Shown here: positions 14,559 to 22,389 of the stretch, in pieces
Numbering within the stretch: the first letter of the stretch is position 1
How the letters are laid out: each line of letters starts with the position of its first letter
Assembly (NCBI GenBank): GCA_947627595.1
Contig: CANQWQ010000002.1
Coordinates: 1-39,898 of the forward strand
Direction: 5' to 3'
Length of the DNA: 39,898 bases
DNA from: an uncultured Clostridia bacterium
Lineage (GTDB): Bacteria; Bacillota; Clostridia; TANB77; CAG-508
Notes under the pieces: generated by a model
Told to the model about the DNA's origin: nothing
The model's input: only the letters and a program-made list of their open reading frames with translations
Databases searched by the model: none
Translations under genes and position numbers: made by a program

Positions 14559-16278
14559 GTGGCAAATATGATTGACGATATGCTTAATAATCAAATTCCC
14601 AAAAAGCCTAAAAAAGGCGGGGCTGCCAAAGTAATAATAGTTTTATTTATACTTTTAATTTTATTATGTGTAGCTGCAGTTGCAGTTTATATGTATTTTA
14701 AAAATCAAAATCAAGTAACACCAAAAGATTTATTTGTGCAATATGTAGGAAAAACTAATTTTTCAAATGTATTGAATTTAGAAAAAACAGATAACTTTAA
14801 TACTAAATATCAAACTGATGATTCAGAATCAGAAATAAAAATAGAAGGAGAATTTTCTAATCTTCCTGAATCAGACTTTGATTTAAATGATGTTACAATA
14901 GAAGCAAAATCAAAAAATGAGCCAAGTTCAAATAAATCTTCTTCAGATATCGTAATAAAATATCAAGATAACGATATTTTAGATTTTAATATGTTAACTT
15001 CAGAAAAAGGTTTAGGACTTTACAATGAAGATTTTCTTATAAAACATGTTGGTTCTAAATATCAAGGTTTACCTAGAGTAATAAATGGATTTTTAGATGA
15101 TAATGGAAATTTATCACAAATGGATTCAGAGCTTGGTTTAATTCAAAATTTAGATTTTAAATTTCCAAAATTATCTGATGAAATATTAAAAAAATATGTA
15201 GATATTATAAATCAAAAAGTTCCAGTAGAAGCTTTTACTAGTAACGGAATAACTTTAGATAGAGCTTCTGGAAAAATAGATGTTACAGAATATACAATGA
15301 CTTTATCTGAACAGCAAGCAATAGAACTTGCAGATCAGTTATTACAAGCACTTCAAAATGATGATCAATTATTAGATGAAATTCTTTCAGTTTTAAATGA
15401 TAAAGAAGGAACAAAAGAAACTATAAAATCTCGGAATAGCTAGTCTTATAAGCTCACTATATGAAGGAACACCAGACAACAACAGAAAATATACTTTAAA
15501 AGTTTACGGAGCAAATGATATAACATATAAAGTTGCTGTTGATTTTGCGGGTGAAAAGACTTTAGATATAGATTATGAATATGGAGAAACTGAAAATAGC
15601 GTAAATATAACTTTCTTAGATACAGAAAGCCAAAATGGATATTCTATAGAAATTGTTAAGAAAACAGCAGATGTTTCAGAAAATTTTGATATTACATTTA
15701 ATATAATAACAAATTCTGAGATTGTCGGAAAAGTTGAAATTACTTCAAATTTAGTTAACTCAGGAAATTCTTATACATTACAAAACAAATTAAATGTTAA
15801 TTTTAATGTTTTCTCATTTACAATTAGCTTTGATAGTGAAGTTAATTTTAAATCAGTTAGTGTTGATGATTTAACTAAAGATAATTGTGTGTTCCTAGAT
15901 GAACAAGATGAAGATGTTTTTAGAGAACAAGTAAAAGCTATAAAAGATGCTACAATAGAATATGTTAATAAAAATTTAAAAAGACAAGGATATGAGACAA
16001 TAGGAGAAGAACCTGAAGAGCCTGAAACAAGCGAACAACCAGTTGCACCAGCAGAACTTGAAGCAGTAAAAGAACAAGCTAAAAACAAATTAGTTGAAAG
16101 TATAAAACAAGCTATCGCTCAAGCTGAATCAGAAGGACGAGATTATACTTTAGCTGATTTAATAACTTTAGAAGTTCCAGAATCTACATTTACAGTTTCA
16201 ATTGATGGTGATGAAGCTACCTTAAATATTGATGGATTTGAATTTAAAGTAAATTCACAATTTGAATTATATGAATAA
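14559..16278 (+). CDS. Membrane-anchored extracellular protein of unknown function, requires one +1 frameshift
   Basis: A protein of 573 residues, start GTG 14559 with AGGGGGAA at 14541-14548 (ATG 14568 is the alternative). A basic N-terminus (PKKPKKGG) precedes one membrane segment (about residues 24-46, VIIVLFILLILLCVAAVAVY). The large external part is beta-rich and acidic. Frame 0 ends at CGG AAT AGC TAG. C|GGA at 15432 continues as SGIASLISSLYEGTPDNNRK and stays open for 282 codons to TAA 16278, with the same codon bias. A Glu/Pro-rich linker (EEPEEPETSEQPVAP) and a short beta domain end the protein. No family was recognised; it may be a surface or cell-wall-associated protein. The DUF5050-like gene follows 12 bases later, so they are probably co-transcribed. 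Confidence 0.82.
15432..15435 (+). other. CGG +1 recoding site (TCT C|GGA) in the anchored protein gene
   Basis: In-frame CGG, stop TAG three codons later in frame 0. The +1 frame is open for 846 bases downstream without any start signal of its own near the junction. Confidence 0.8.
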
Positions 16279-16290
16279 AGGAGTCGAAAG

Positions 16291-17247
16291 ATGAAAACTG
16301 AAGAAGAAAAATTAAAGAAAAAATTAAAAGTGAGTACAGTAGCGATAGTTGTTTTGCTAATAGTATTATTAATTATCTTATGTGTTGTTCTTGTGAAAAT
16401 ATTTAGTGTAAAAGATGGAATCGGAAACAATGACTCAAACATGGGATTAGTTACTCAAAGTGATGATGCTACATTTTATTATAATTATAATAAAGGGTTA
16501 GTTAGAAAAGAGAAAAAAGAAGAAAAGACTTTAACTAAAGATCAAGCATATTCAATAAATTATTTTGATGGAAATGTTTATTATACCACACCAAACTCTA
16601 CTGGTGGAATCGATATAAAGAAAATTGGACAAGATGGAAAAAATGAACAAATTATATTATCTACAACATCAAGTTCAACAAAAATGTATTTAAATAATTC
16701 AAAGATATATTATTTAACTTCAAACCCAAATACAATTTCTAGAGTTGATATAGATGGAAAAAACCCACAAGTTCTTTTAAAAAGAGGAGTTGTTGATTTT
16801 AAAGTAGTAGATGAGACTATTTATTTTTCAGACATTATGGGATATTTATATTCAATTGATTTAGATGGAGAAAACTATAAGACTTTAATAAAAGAAAGCT
16901 CATTTGATGAGTTCCAAATTTTAGATGATTATGTTTACTATTTTGACAATGAAAAAGGTAAACTAATGAAAGTTAGCTTAAAAGATACTTCAAAGAAAAA
17001 AGAAGTTACAGACAAATTAGATTGTGATACTTATAATGTTACAACTGTTGGAATTTTCTATTTAAATAAAAAGAATTCTAAAATTTGTATGGTTTCATCA
17101 AATGGAAAAAAATCAAAAGAACTTGTTTCAGTTAATACTGACAATACAAAAATTAATATAGCTGGAAATATCTTATATTATATTGATAATGATAAGAGCT
17201 CAACAGTTACAAAAATGATTGGAACAAACGGAAAAAAAGTTAATTAA
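16291..17247 (+). CDS. Membrane-anchored DUF5050-like beta-propeller protein
   Basis: A 318-residue protein with a charged N-terminus, one membrane segment (about residues 16-38, VAIVVLLIVLLIILCVVLV) and an external region made of repeated strands. Recurring units include FDGNVYYTTPN, NNSKIYYLTSN, VDETIYFSDIMGYLYSIDLDGENYKTL, LDDYVYYFDNEKGKLMKVSL and AGNILYYIDND. This YYxD...IxxIDxDGK pattern is the DUF5050 type (YWTD-like beta-propeller). Such domains bind ligands or other surface proteins; no partner can be named. GGAG at about 16280 gives the start. It lies directly downstream of the anchored protein at 14559 and probably shares its transcript. Confidence 0.82.
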   Translation: MKTEEEKLKKKLKVSTVAIVVLLIVLLIILCVVLVKIFSVKDGIGNNDSNMGLVTQSDDATFYYNYNKGLVRKEKKEEKTLTKDQAYSINYFDGNVYYTTPNSTGGIDIKKIGQDGKNEQIILSTTSSSTKMYLNNSKIYYLTSNPNTISRVDIDGKNPQVLLKRGVVDFKVVDETIYFSDIMGYLYSIDLDGENYKTLIKESSFDEFQILDDYVYYFDNEKGKLMKVSLKDTSKKKEVTDKLDCDTYNVTTVGIFYLNKKNSKICMVSSNGKKSKELVSVNTDNTKINIAGNILYYIDNDKSSTVTKMIGTNGKKVN

Positions 17248-17252
17248 TTATA

Positions 17253-17286
17253 TTGACATTTGTTTTAAATATAAATATATTATAAT
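17253..17286 (+). promoter_or_regulatory. Sigma-A promoter
   Basis: TTGACA (17253-17258), 17-base spacer, TATATT (17276-17281); a TATAAT overlaps at 17281-17286. It precedes a three-gene group of small or coiled-coil proteins. Confidence 0.7.
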
Positions 17287-17315
17287 TAAGTTGAAGAAAG
17301 GCGGTATTCAAAGTT

Positions 17316-17468
17316 ATGAAACTTGGAACTATTGTCTATGAAGGAAAAATATATAATTTAGATTACATGAATACCAATGAAGTTAAAGAATTGCTTAAAA
17401 AAGTTGAGCAAGAGAAGAAAACTGATTTTTCTCAAGGAAAGAAAATTACTAAAAGATTAAGAGCTTAA
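17316..17468 (+). CDS. Small protein of unknown function (50 aa)
   Basis: MKLGTIVYEGKIYNLDYMNT begins a basic 50-residue protein that ends KKITKRLRA. It has no membrane segment. Codon use is native and an AAAGG lies upstream. It is the first gene after the promoter at 17253 and is followed after 24 bases by the coiled-coil protein, so the small protein is probably expressed. No family was recognised. Confidence 0.6.
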   Translation: MKLGTIVYEGKIYNLDYMNTNEVKELLKKVEQEKKTDFSQGKKITKRLRA

Positions 17469-17492
17469 ATTAAATCGAAAAGAGGTGTGCAA

Positions 17493-18374
17493 ATGGCAGA
17501 AAATACTGAAAAAGAATCCGCAAACCTAGAATTAAAAAGATTTTATGATACAGCTACAAATAATATACAGACTAGTGCGCTTGTAAATAGAGCGCTAGCA
17601 GATAAAATTTCAACAGAAACTATAAATCAAAAAGTTAATAATCAACTTCAATCAATATATGTTAGTATGAACAGAATAAATCCTAGATTTAATGAAACAT
17701 CTAAAAATTATGGAGTAATTAAAAAAGATATTCTTGATGTTCTAACAGATTATGAAATTGCATTAACAGAGCTTAGCGATTATTATGATTTAAAGCTTGA
17801 AGAATTAATTCTTAAAAAAGTTGAACTTGAAACACACTTCGTTGGAAAAGTTTTTAGAGATGAGTCAATTAAACAAAATGAAGATAAAGAGATGAGATTT
17901 AAAGATTATTTAAAATCTAGACTTTCTGAAAAAAGCGAAAATATGTTAAATAAAGTTTCATCAAAAAAACAAGAGAAGAGTTCAGTAGATTTTAAAGATA
18001 TTAGAGCACTTCAAGACTTAGAAGATCTTAAAGTAGAACAAGATAACAGAAGTGGAAGAAAAATTTCTAATATGCTAGAAAGCGAAAAAACAAATCAAGT
18101 TGAAATAGGTGAGATAGAAGAAGAAATTAAGAAAATTGAAAAAGAAATTAGTGATATAAATGATAAGAAAAGACTACAATTAGAAGAGGCCATGGAAACT
18201 AGAGAAAAATGGATTTCAACAACTCTAAGAAAACCTAGTGTTTGGGCTAGAACAAAAACATTTTTCTCAAATAGATTTTCTACTGCAAAAGTTATTTCAA
18301 AAACTATAATTGCACCACTTAAAATGAAAGTTAGAGAATTTAGAGTTAATGAATTAGAAGGATTAAAAGGGTAA
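17493..18374 (+). CDS. Coiled-coil protein of unknown function
   Basis: A 293-residue soluble, highly charged, mostly helical protein starting at ATG 17493 (AGAGGTG at 17481). Heptad-like stretches at about 80-110 (LTDYEIALTELSDYYDLKLE) and 200-240 (EIEEEIKKIEKEISDINDKK) predict coiled coils. The C-terminal 60 residues are basic and aromatic (RKPSVWARTKTFFSNRFSTA), possibly for membrane or nucleic-acid contact. No catalytic motif and no known family was seen. It is flanked by two very small genes on the same strand, spaced 24 and 6 bases away, suggesting a small operon. Confidence 0.7.
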   Translation: MAENTEKESANLELKRFYDTATNNIQTSALVNRALADKISTETINQKVNNQLQSIYVSMNRINPRFNETSKNYGVIKKDILDVLTDYEIALTELSDYYDLKLEELILKKVELETHFVGKVFRDESIKQNEDKEMRFKDYLKSRLSEKSENMLNKVSSKKQEKSSVDFKDIRALQDLEDLKVEQDNRSGRKISNMLESEKTNQVEIGEIEEEIKKIEKEISDINDKKRLQLEEAMETREKWISTTLRKPSVWARTKTFFSNRFSTAKVISKTIIAPLKMKVREFRVNELEGLKG

Positions 18375-18380
18375 AGTAAG

Positions 18381-18557
18381 ATGAAAGGAAGTTTATCAGA
18401 GTTTGCACAAAAAGTAAATACTACAACTAAAGCGGTTCTTAAGAGTTATACTCCAGAAGTTGAACTTGCACTAGGACCTGCAAAAGTTACATTAAGAGCA
18501 GTTCCAGATCCTAAAAAATTAAAAGAACAATTACAACAAGAAGATAATGAAAGATAA
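18381..18557 (+). CDS. Small protein of unknown function (58 aa)
   Basis: MKGSLSEFAQKVNTTTKAVL starts a 58-residue protein that ends with a charged tail (LKEQLQQEDNER). It begins six bases after the coiled-coil gene. The middle (PEVELALGPAKVTLRAVPDP) is beta-like. Codon use is native. It is the last gene before the pheST leader. No family was recognised. Confidence 0.6.
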   Translation: MKGSLSEFAQKVNTTTKAVLKSYTPEVELALGPAKVTLRAVPDPKKLKEQLQQEDNER

Positions 18558-18563
18558 AAAGTA

Positions 18564-18592
18564 TTTACAAATTAAAATTATTGTGTTATAAT
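18564..18592 (+). promoter_or_regulatory. Sigma-A promoter of pheST
   Basis: TTTACA (18564-18569), 17-base spacer, TATAAT (18587-18592), followed by the T-box leader. Confidence 0.8.
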
Positions 18593-18599
18593 AACTCAC

Positions 18600-18872
18600 G
18601 TAAATAAAAAGCCGTTATAAAGAAAGTTAAGTAGAAATTAGGCAAAATATATTTAGAGAAAATGAGCCACAGGCTGAAAGCTCATTTTATATTCTAGTTT
18701 TGAAATTTCGCTTTCATAGGTTTTAACTTGAAGGCTTAAAGCTTGTAGGGTTAAACGTTTGCTACGTTATAGCTTAATTGAGGTTTTAAACTTTTGTTTT
18801 AAAATAAACTTAGGTGGTACCACGAAGGAAATTCGTCCTATATGTTCTAATAGAATATATAGGACTTTTTGT
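18600..18872 (+). promoter_or_regulatory. T-box riboswitch leader of pheS
   Basis: A leader of about 270 bases before pheS. TAGGTGGTACCACG (18811-18824) is the T-box core that pairs with the uncharged tRNA acceptor end. It is followed by a terminator hairpin GTCCTATAT...ATATAGGAC with a T run (18835-18872). A stem-I-like region with GAGCCACAGGCTGAAAGCTC lies at about 18664-18684. The controlled gene predicts a phenylalanine (TTC) specifier. TTC occurs in the candidate loop region near 18706-18712 (ATTTCGCTTTC), but I did not fold the RNA. Low Phe-tRNA charging would favour antitermination and pheST expression. Confidence 0.9.
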
Positions 18873-18897
18873 TTTAAAAAAATAGGGGGAAATTTTA

Positions 18898-19944
18898 ATG
18901 GAAGAATTAATCAAAAAAATTCAACAAGATGCTGAAAAGAAAATCAGCGAAATCAAAGACATCAAAGAATTACAAGAATTAAAAGTTAAAATTCTTGGAA
19001 AAAAATCTGAGCTTTCAGAAGCTCTTAAAAATTTAAAAGATTTGAGTCAAGAAGAAAGACCAAAAATTGGAGCTCTAGTAAATACAGCTAGAACTAAGCT
19101 TGAAGAAAAAATAACAGAGATGGAAGAAAAATTTGCTAGAAAAAATCTAGAAGAAAAACTAGAAAAAGAAGCTATTGATATTACACTTCCTTCAAAGAAA
19201 ATCAGACGTGGAAGTGAACATCCACTAAATAGAGTAATTGAAGAAATCGAAGATTTATTTACATCAATGGGTTATGATGTAGTTGAAGGTCCAGAGCTTG
19301 AAACAGACGAGTTTTGCTTTGAAAGATTAAATCTTCCAGAGGGGCATCCAGCTCGTGATATGCAAGACAGTTTCTATATCACTGATAAATATTTGCTTCG
19401 TACTCAAACATCTGCTGTTCAAGCTAGAACAATGGTTGCAAATGAAGAAAAGAGTCCAATAAGAATTATAACTCTTGGAAAAACATATAGAAGAGAAGAT
19501 GATGCTACACATTCACATCAATTTAACCAAATCGAAGGTTTAGTTATTGATAGAAAAGAGACAAAAATTTCTCTTGCAGATTTAAAGGGAACTTTAGAAG
19601 TATTTATGAGAAAAATGCTTGGAGATAAGACAGAACTTCGTTTCCGTCCTAGTTATTTCCCATTTACAGAGCCATCTTATGAAGTTGATGTAACTTGCTT
19701 CAAATGTGGTGGAAAAGGTTGCTCACTATGTAAACAAACTGGTTGGATTGAAGTTTTAGGTTCTGGAATGGTTCATCCAAATGTATTAAAAATGAACGGA
19801 TATGATCCTGATAAATATGCGGGATTTGCGTTTGGAACTGGAATTGATAGATTGGCGATGTTCAAATACGGAATTACTGACATGAGATATCTTTACACAA
19901 ACGATATTAAATTCTTAAAACAATTTGATCGTATGGACAAGTAA
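18898..19944 (+). CDS. pheS: Phenylalanine--tRNA ligase alpha subunit
   Basis: The catalytic subunit of the (alpha-beta)2 class II phenylalanyl-tRNA synthetase, 348 residues, close to the usual length. Residues 1-90 form the N-terminal coiled coil that contacts tRNA. The catalytic core starts at HPLNRVIEEIEDLFTSMGYDV and includes GPELETDEFCFERLN, LLRTQTSAVQARTM (motif 2 region), GKTYRREDDATHSHQFNQIE and the motif 3 region GFAFGTGIDRLAMFKYGI. A CFKCGGKGCSLCKQTG segment is the cysteine insertion seen in many bacterial PheS. GGGGGA precedes the ATG. The T-box upstream controls it, and pheT follows after 55 bases. Confidence 0.97.
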   Translation: MEELIKKIQQDAEKKISEIKDIKELQELKVKILGKKSELSEALKNLKDLSQEERPKIGALVNTARTKLEEKITEMEEKFARKNLEEKLEKEAIDITLPSKKIRRGSEHPLNRVIEEIEDLFTSMGYDVVEGPELETDEFCFERLNLPEGHPARDMQDSFYITDKYLLRTQTSAVQARTMVANEEKSPIRIITLGKTYRREDDATHSHQFNQIEGLVIDRKETKISLADLKGTLEVFMRKMLGDKTELRFRPSYFPFTEPSYEVDVTCFKCGGKGCSLCKQTGWIEVLGSGMVHPNVLKMNGYDPDKYAGFAFGTGIDRLAMFKYGITDMRYLYTNDIKFLKQFDRMDK

Positions 19945-19950
19945 TTAGTG

Positions 19951-19968
19951 AGCCTACCATGCTCTCGC
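19951..19968 (-). repeat. Short relative of the structured element at 30194
   Basis: Read on the minus strand this is GCGAGAGCATGGTAGGCT. It matches the two flanks of the 117-base palindromic element (GCAAGAGAGCATGG and CATGGTAGGCTTGCC) joined at CATGG, as if the internal part were absent. It lies in the 55-base pheS-pheT spacer. Confidence 0.45.
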
Positions 19969-19999
19969 ACTTGTTAATATATTATGAAGGAGAATAGAA

Positions 20000-22372
20000 A
20001 TGAAATTAAGTTTAAATTTTGTTAAAGATTATGTCGATTTGGACGAAAGTCTAACAGTTCACCAAATCGCAGAAGATATGACTAGAGTCGGCAACGAATA
20101 TGACAGTGCCGAAAAATTAATAAATGCTACAAATTTAGTAATAGGAAAAGTTTTAACTTGCGAAATGCACCCAGATTCAGACCATCTTCATGTTTGCACA
20201 GTTGATATTGGAACTGAAGTTTTACATATTGTTTGTGGTGCTCCAAATGTTGCTAAAGGTCAAAAAGTTATTGTTGCAAAAGCTGGAGCAGAACTTCCAG
20301 ATGGAACAATCAAAAAGGGTATGATTCGTGGACAAGAATCAAATGGAATGATTTGTGCTTTATTTGAACTTGGAATTGATAAAAAGTTCTTATCAGAAGA
20401 AGATAAAACTGGAATCCATGTTTTACCAGATGATGCACCAGTTGGAAAAGATCCAGTTGAATATATGAAATTAAATGATGATGTTATAGATTTTGATTTA
20501 ACAGCAAATAGAGGAGATTTATTAAGCATCTTAGGAATGGCTTATGAGTTAGGTGCAATCTATGATAAAAAGGTTAAAGATATAGATTTATCACATAAAG
20601 AGTCTGGAGAAGATTTAAATAAATCATTTAAATTAAATGTAAATACTCCAAATTGTTCATTATTCTTAGCAAGAAAAGTTGAGAATGTTGAAATTAAAGA
20701 AAGCCCTGAGTTTATAAGACACAGATTAATTGCTAGTGGAATAAGACCAATAAATGTTGTTGTTGATATTAGTAACTATGTAATGCTTGAATGTGGCCAA
20801 CCACTTCACTTCTACGATGCAGATAGATTAAACGGAGTTTTAGAAGTTCGTCAAGCAAATAAAAACGAAAAATTAACAACACTTGATGAAAATGAAAGAA
20901 CTTTAGATGAAACAGATTTAGTAATTTCAAATGGAAAAGAATCAATTGGTCTTGCTGGTGTAATGGGTGGACTTTCAACAGAAGTTGAAAATACAACTAA
21001 AAATATTATAATTGAGTCTGCAATTTTTGATTCTGTAATGGTTAGAAAGACTTCTAAAAAGATTTTAAGAAGTGAAGCATCAAACAGATTTGAAAAAGGA
21101 ATTGATCCAAACAGAACATATATGGCTATTGAAAGAGCTTGCCACTTACTAGAAAAATATGCAGGTGGAACAGTTAGAACTGGTAGATGCGAATATAATA
21201 AAGCAGATTTAAGTGATAGAAAAATTTCTGTGGAATATAGCCAAATAAATGATTTATTAGGAACTGAAATTCCAAAAAACGAGGTTTTAAGCGTATTTAG
21301 AAAACTAGGATTTACAGCAAAAGACAGTGGAAAAGCAGCAGATGTTACAGTTCCTAGAAGAAGATTAGATATTTCAATTCCAGAAGATTTAATCGAAGAA
21401 GTTAGCCGTATTTATGGCGTTGATAATATCGAGGGAAAATTACCAGTTGTTCCAATGAAGAGAGGTTCTAGAAATAACACTTTAAGAGAAATTAGAAGAA
21501 AGATGGTAAACTTGGGACTTAATGAAACTCTTACTTATGTTTTGATTAATGACAAAGAAGTTCATAAATATACTTATGACGAGTTTGAAGAACTAAGATT
21601 ACAAGATCCAATGACAGAAGAGAGAAATGTTTTAAGATATAGTTTAATTCCATCTTTAGTTAAAACTTATGAATATAATAAAGCACACTATAATAAAGAT
21701 GTTTCAATTTTTGAAATTGGAAAAGGATTTTTCAAAAAAGGTGAAGTATATGGCGAAAACACTAAACTTTGCGCATTAATGGCAGGAGAATATTTCAATT
21801 CGTTAAATAGTGAGCAAAAGGTTGATTTCTATGTAATTAAAGGTGTTGCAGAAGAGATTTTAGATTATCTAGGATATAGCTCAAGATATAGTTTTGTAAA
21901 ACCTAAGAAAGAAATTAAAGAATTTCACCCATACCAAGTTGCTGAAATATCAGTTAATAATGATGTTTGTGGAATCGTTGGAAAACTTCATCCAAATGAA
22001 ATGAAAGAAGATGTTTACATTTTAGAAATTAACTTAGATAAATTATTAGATAAAAAGACTGGAAAAATGAGCTTTAAGGAGATTTCAAAATTCCCCGAAG
22101 TAAATAAAGATTTGTCTGTAGTTGTTGATAAGAGTGTAAGTTCTAGTGATTTAGAAAAAGAAATTAAAAATGCTGGAGGAAAATTATTCTTAGGATCAAG
22201 AATATTTGATGTTTATGAAGGCGAAAGACTTGGAAAAGACAAAAAGAGTATTGCAGTTTCTTTAAGTTTCGGAACTTTAGATAGAACTTTAACAGATGAA
22301 GAAGTAAATGAAATTATGAATAAAATCGTTGAAAGACTAGAAAAATCATTAAAAGCAGAATTAAGAAAATAA
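20000..22372 (+). CDS. pheT: Phenylalanine--tRNA ligase beta subunit
   Basis: The beta subunit of phenylalanyl-tRNA synthetase, 790 residues, full length. Domains in order: an EMAP/OB-type tRNA-binding domain (about 40-150, VIGKVLTCEMHPDSDHLHVC, HIVCGAPNVAKGQKV), the B3/B4 editing domain (about 200-380, RPINVVVDISNYVMLECGQP), the B5 domain (about 400-475), the inactive class II-like core, and the C-terminal FDX-ACB anticodon-binding domain (about 695-790, FPEVNKDLSVVVDKSVSS). The B3/B4 domain hydrolyses Tyr-tRNA-Phe. AAGGAG at about 19986 gives the start. It is co-transcribed with pheS under T-box control. Confidence 0.97.
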   Translation: MKLSLNFVKDYVDLDESLTVHQIAEDMTRVGNEYDSAEKLINATNLVIGKVLTCEMHPDSDHLHVCTVDIGTEVLHIVCGAPNVAKGQKVIVAKAGAELPDGTIKKGMIRGQESNGMICALFELGIDKKFLSEEDKTGIHVLPDDAPVGKDPVEYMKLNDDVIDFDLTANRGDLLSILGMAYELGAIYDKKVKDIDLSHKESGEDLNKSFKLNVNTPNCSLFLARKVENVEIKESPEFIRHRLIASGIRPINVVVDISNYVMLECGQPLHFYDADRLNGVLEVRQANKNEKLTTLDENERTLDETDLVISNGKESIGLAGVMGGLSTEVENTTKNIIIESAIFDSVMVRKTSKKILRSEASNRFEKGIDPNRTYMAIERACHLLEKYAGGTVRTGRCEYNKADLSDRKISVEYSQINDLLGTEIPKNEVLSVFRKLGFTAKDSGKAADVTVPRRRLDISIPEDLIEEVSRIYGVDNIEGKLPVVPMKRGSRNNTLREIRRKMVNLGLNETLTYVLINDKEVHKYTYDEFEELRLQDPMTEERNVLRYSLIPSLVKTYEYNKAHYNKDVSIFEIGKGFFKKGEVYGENTKLCALMAGEYFNSLNSEQKVDFYVIKGVAEEILDYLGYSSRYSFVKPKKEIKEFHPYQVAEISVNNDVCGIVGKLHPNEMKEDVYILEINLDKLLDKKTGKMSFKEISKFPEVNKDLSVVVDKSVSSSDLEKEIKNAGGKLFLGSRIFDVYEGERLGKDKKSIAVSLSFGTLDRTLTDEEVNEIMNKIVERLEKSLKAELRK

Positions 22373-22389
22373 ATTTTGGAGAATAAATA

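Noticed and set aside
18593-18897. Possible small genes in the 300-base gap before pheS
   Set aside because: The gap is explained by a T-box leader with core sequence and terminator. No supported reading frame is present.
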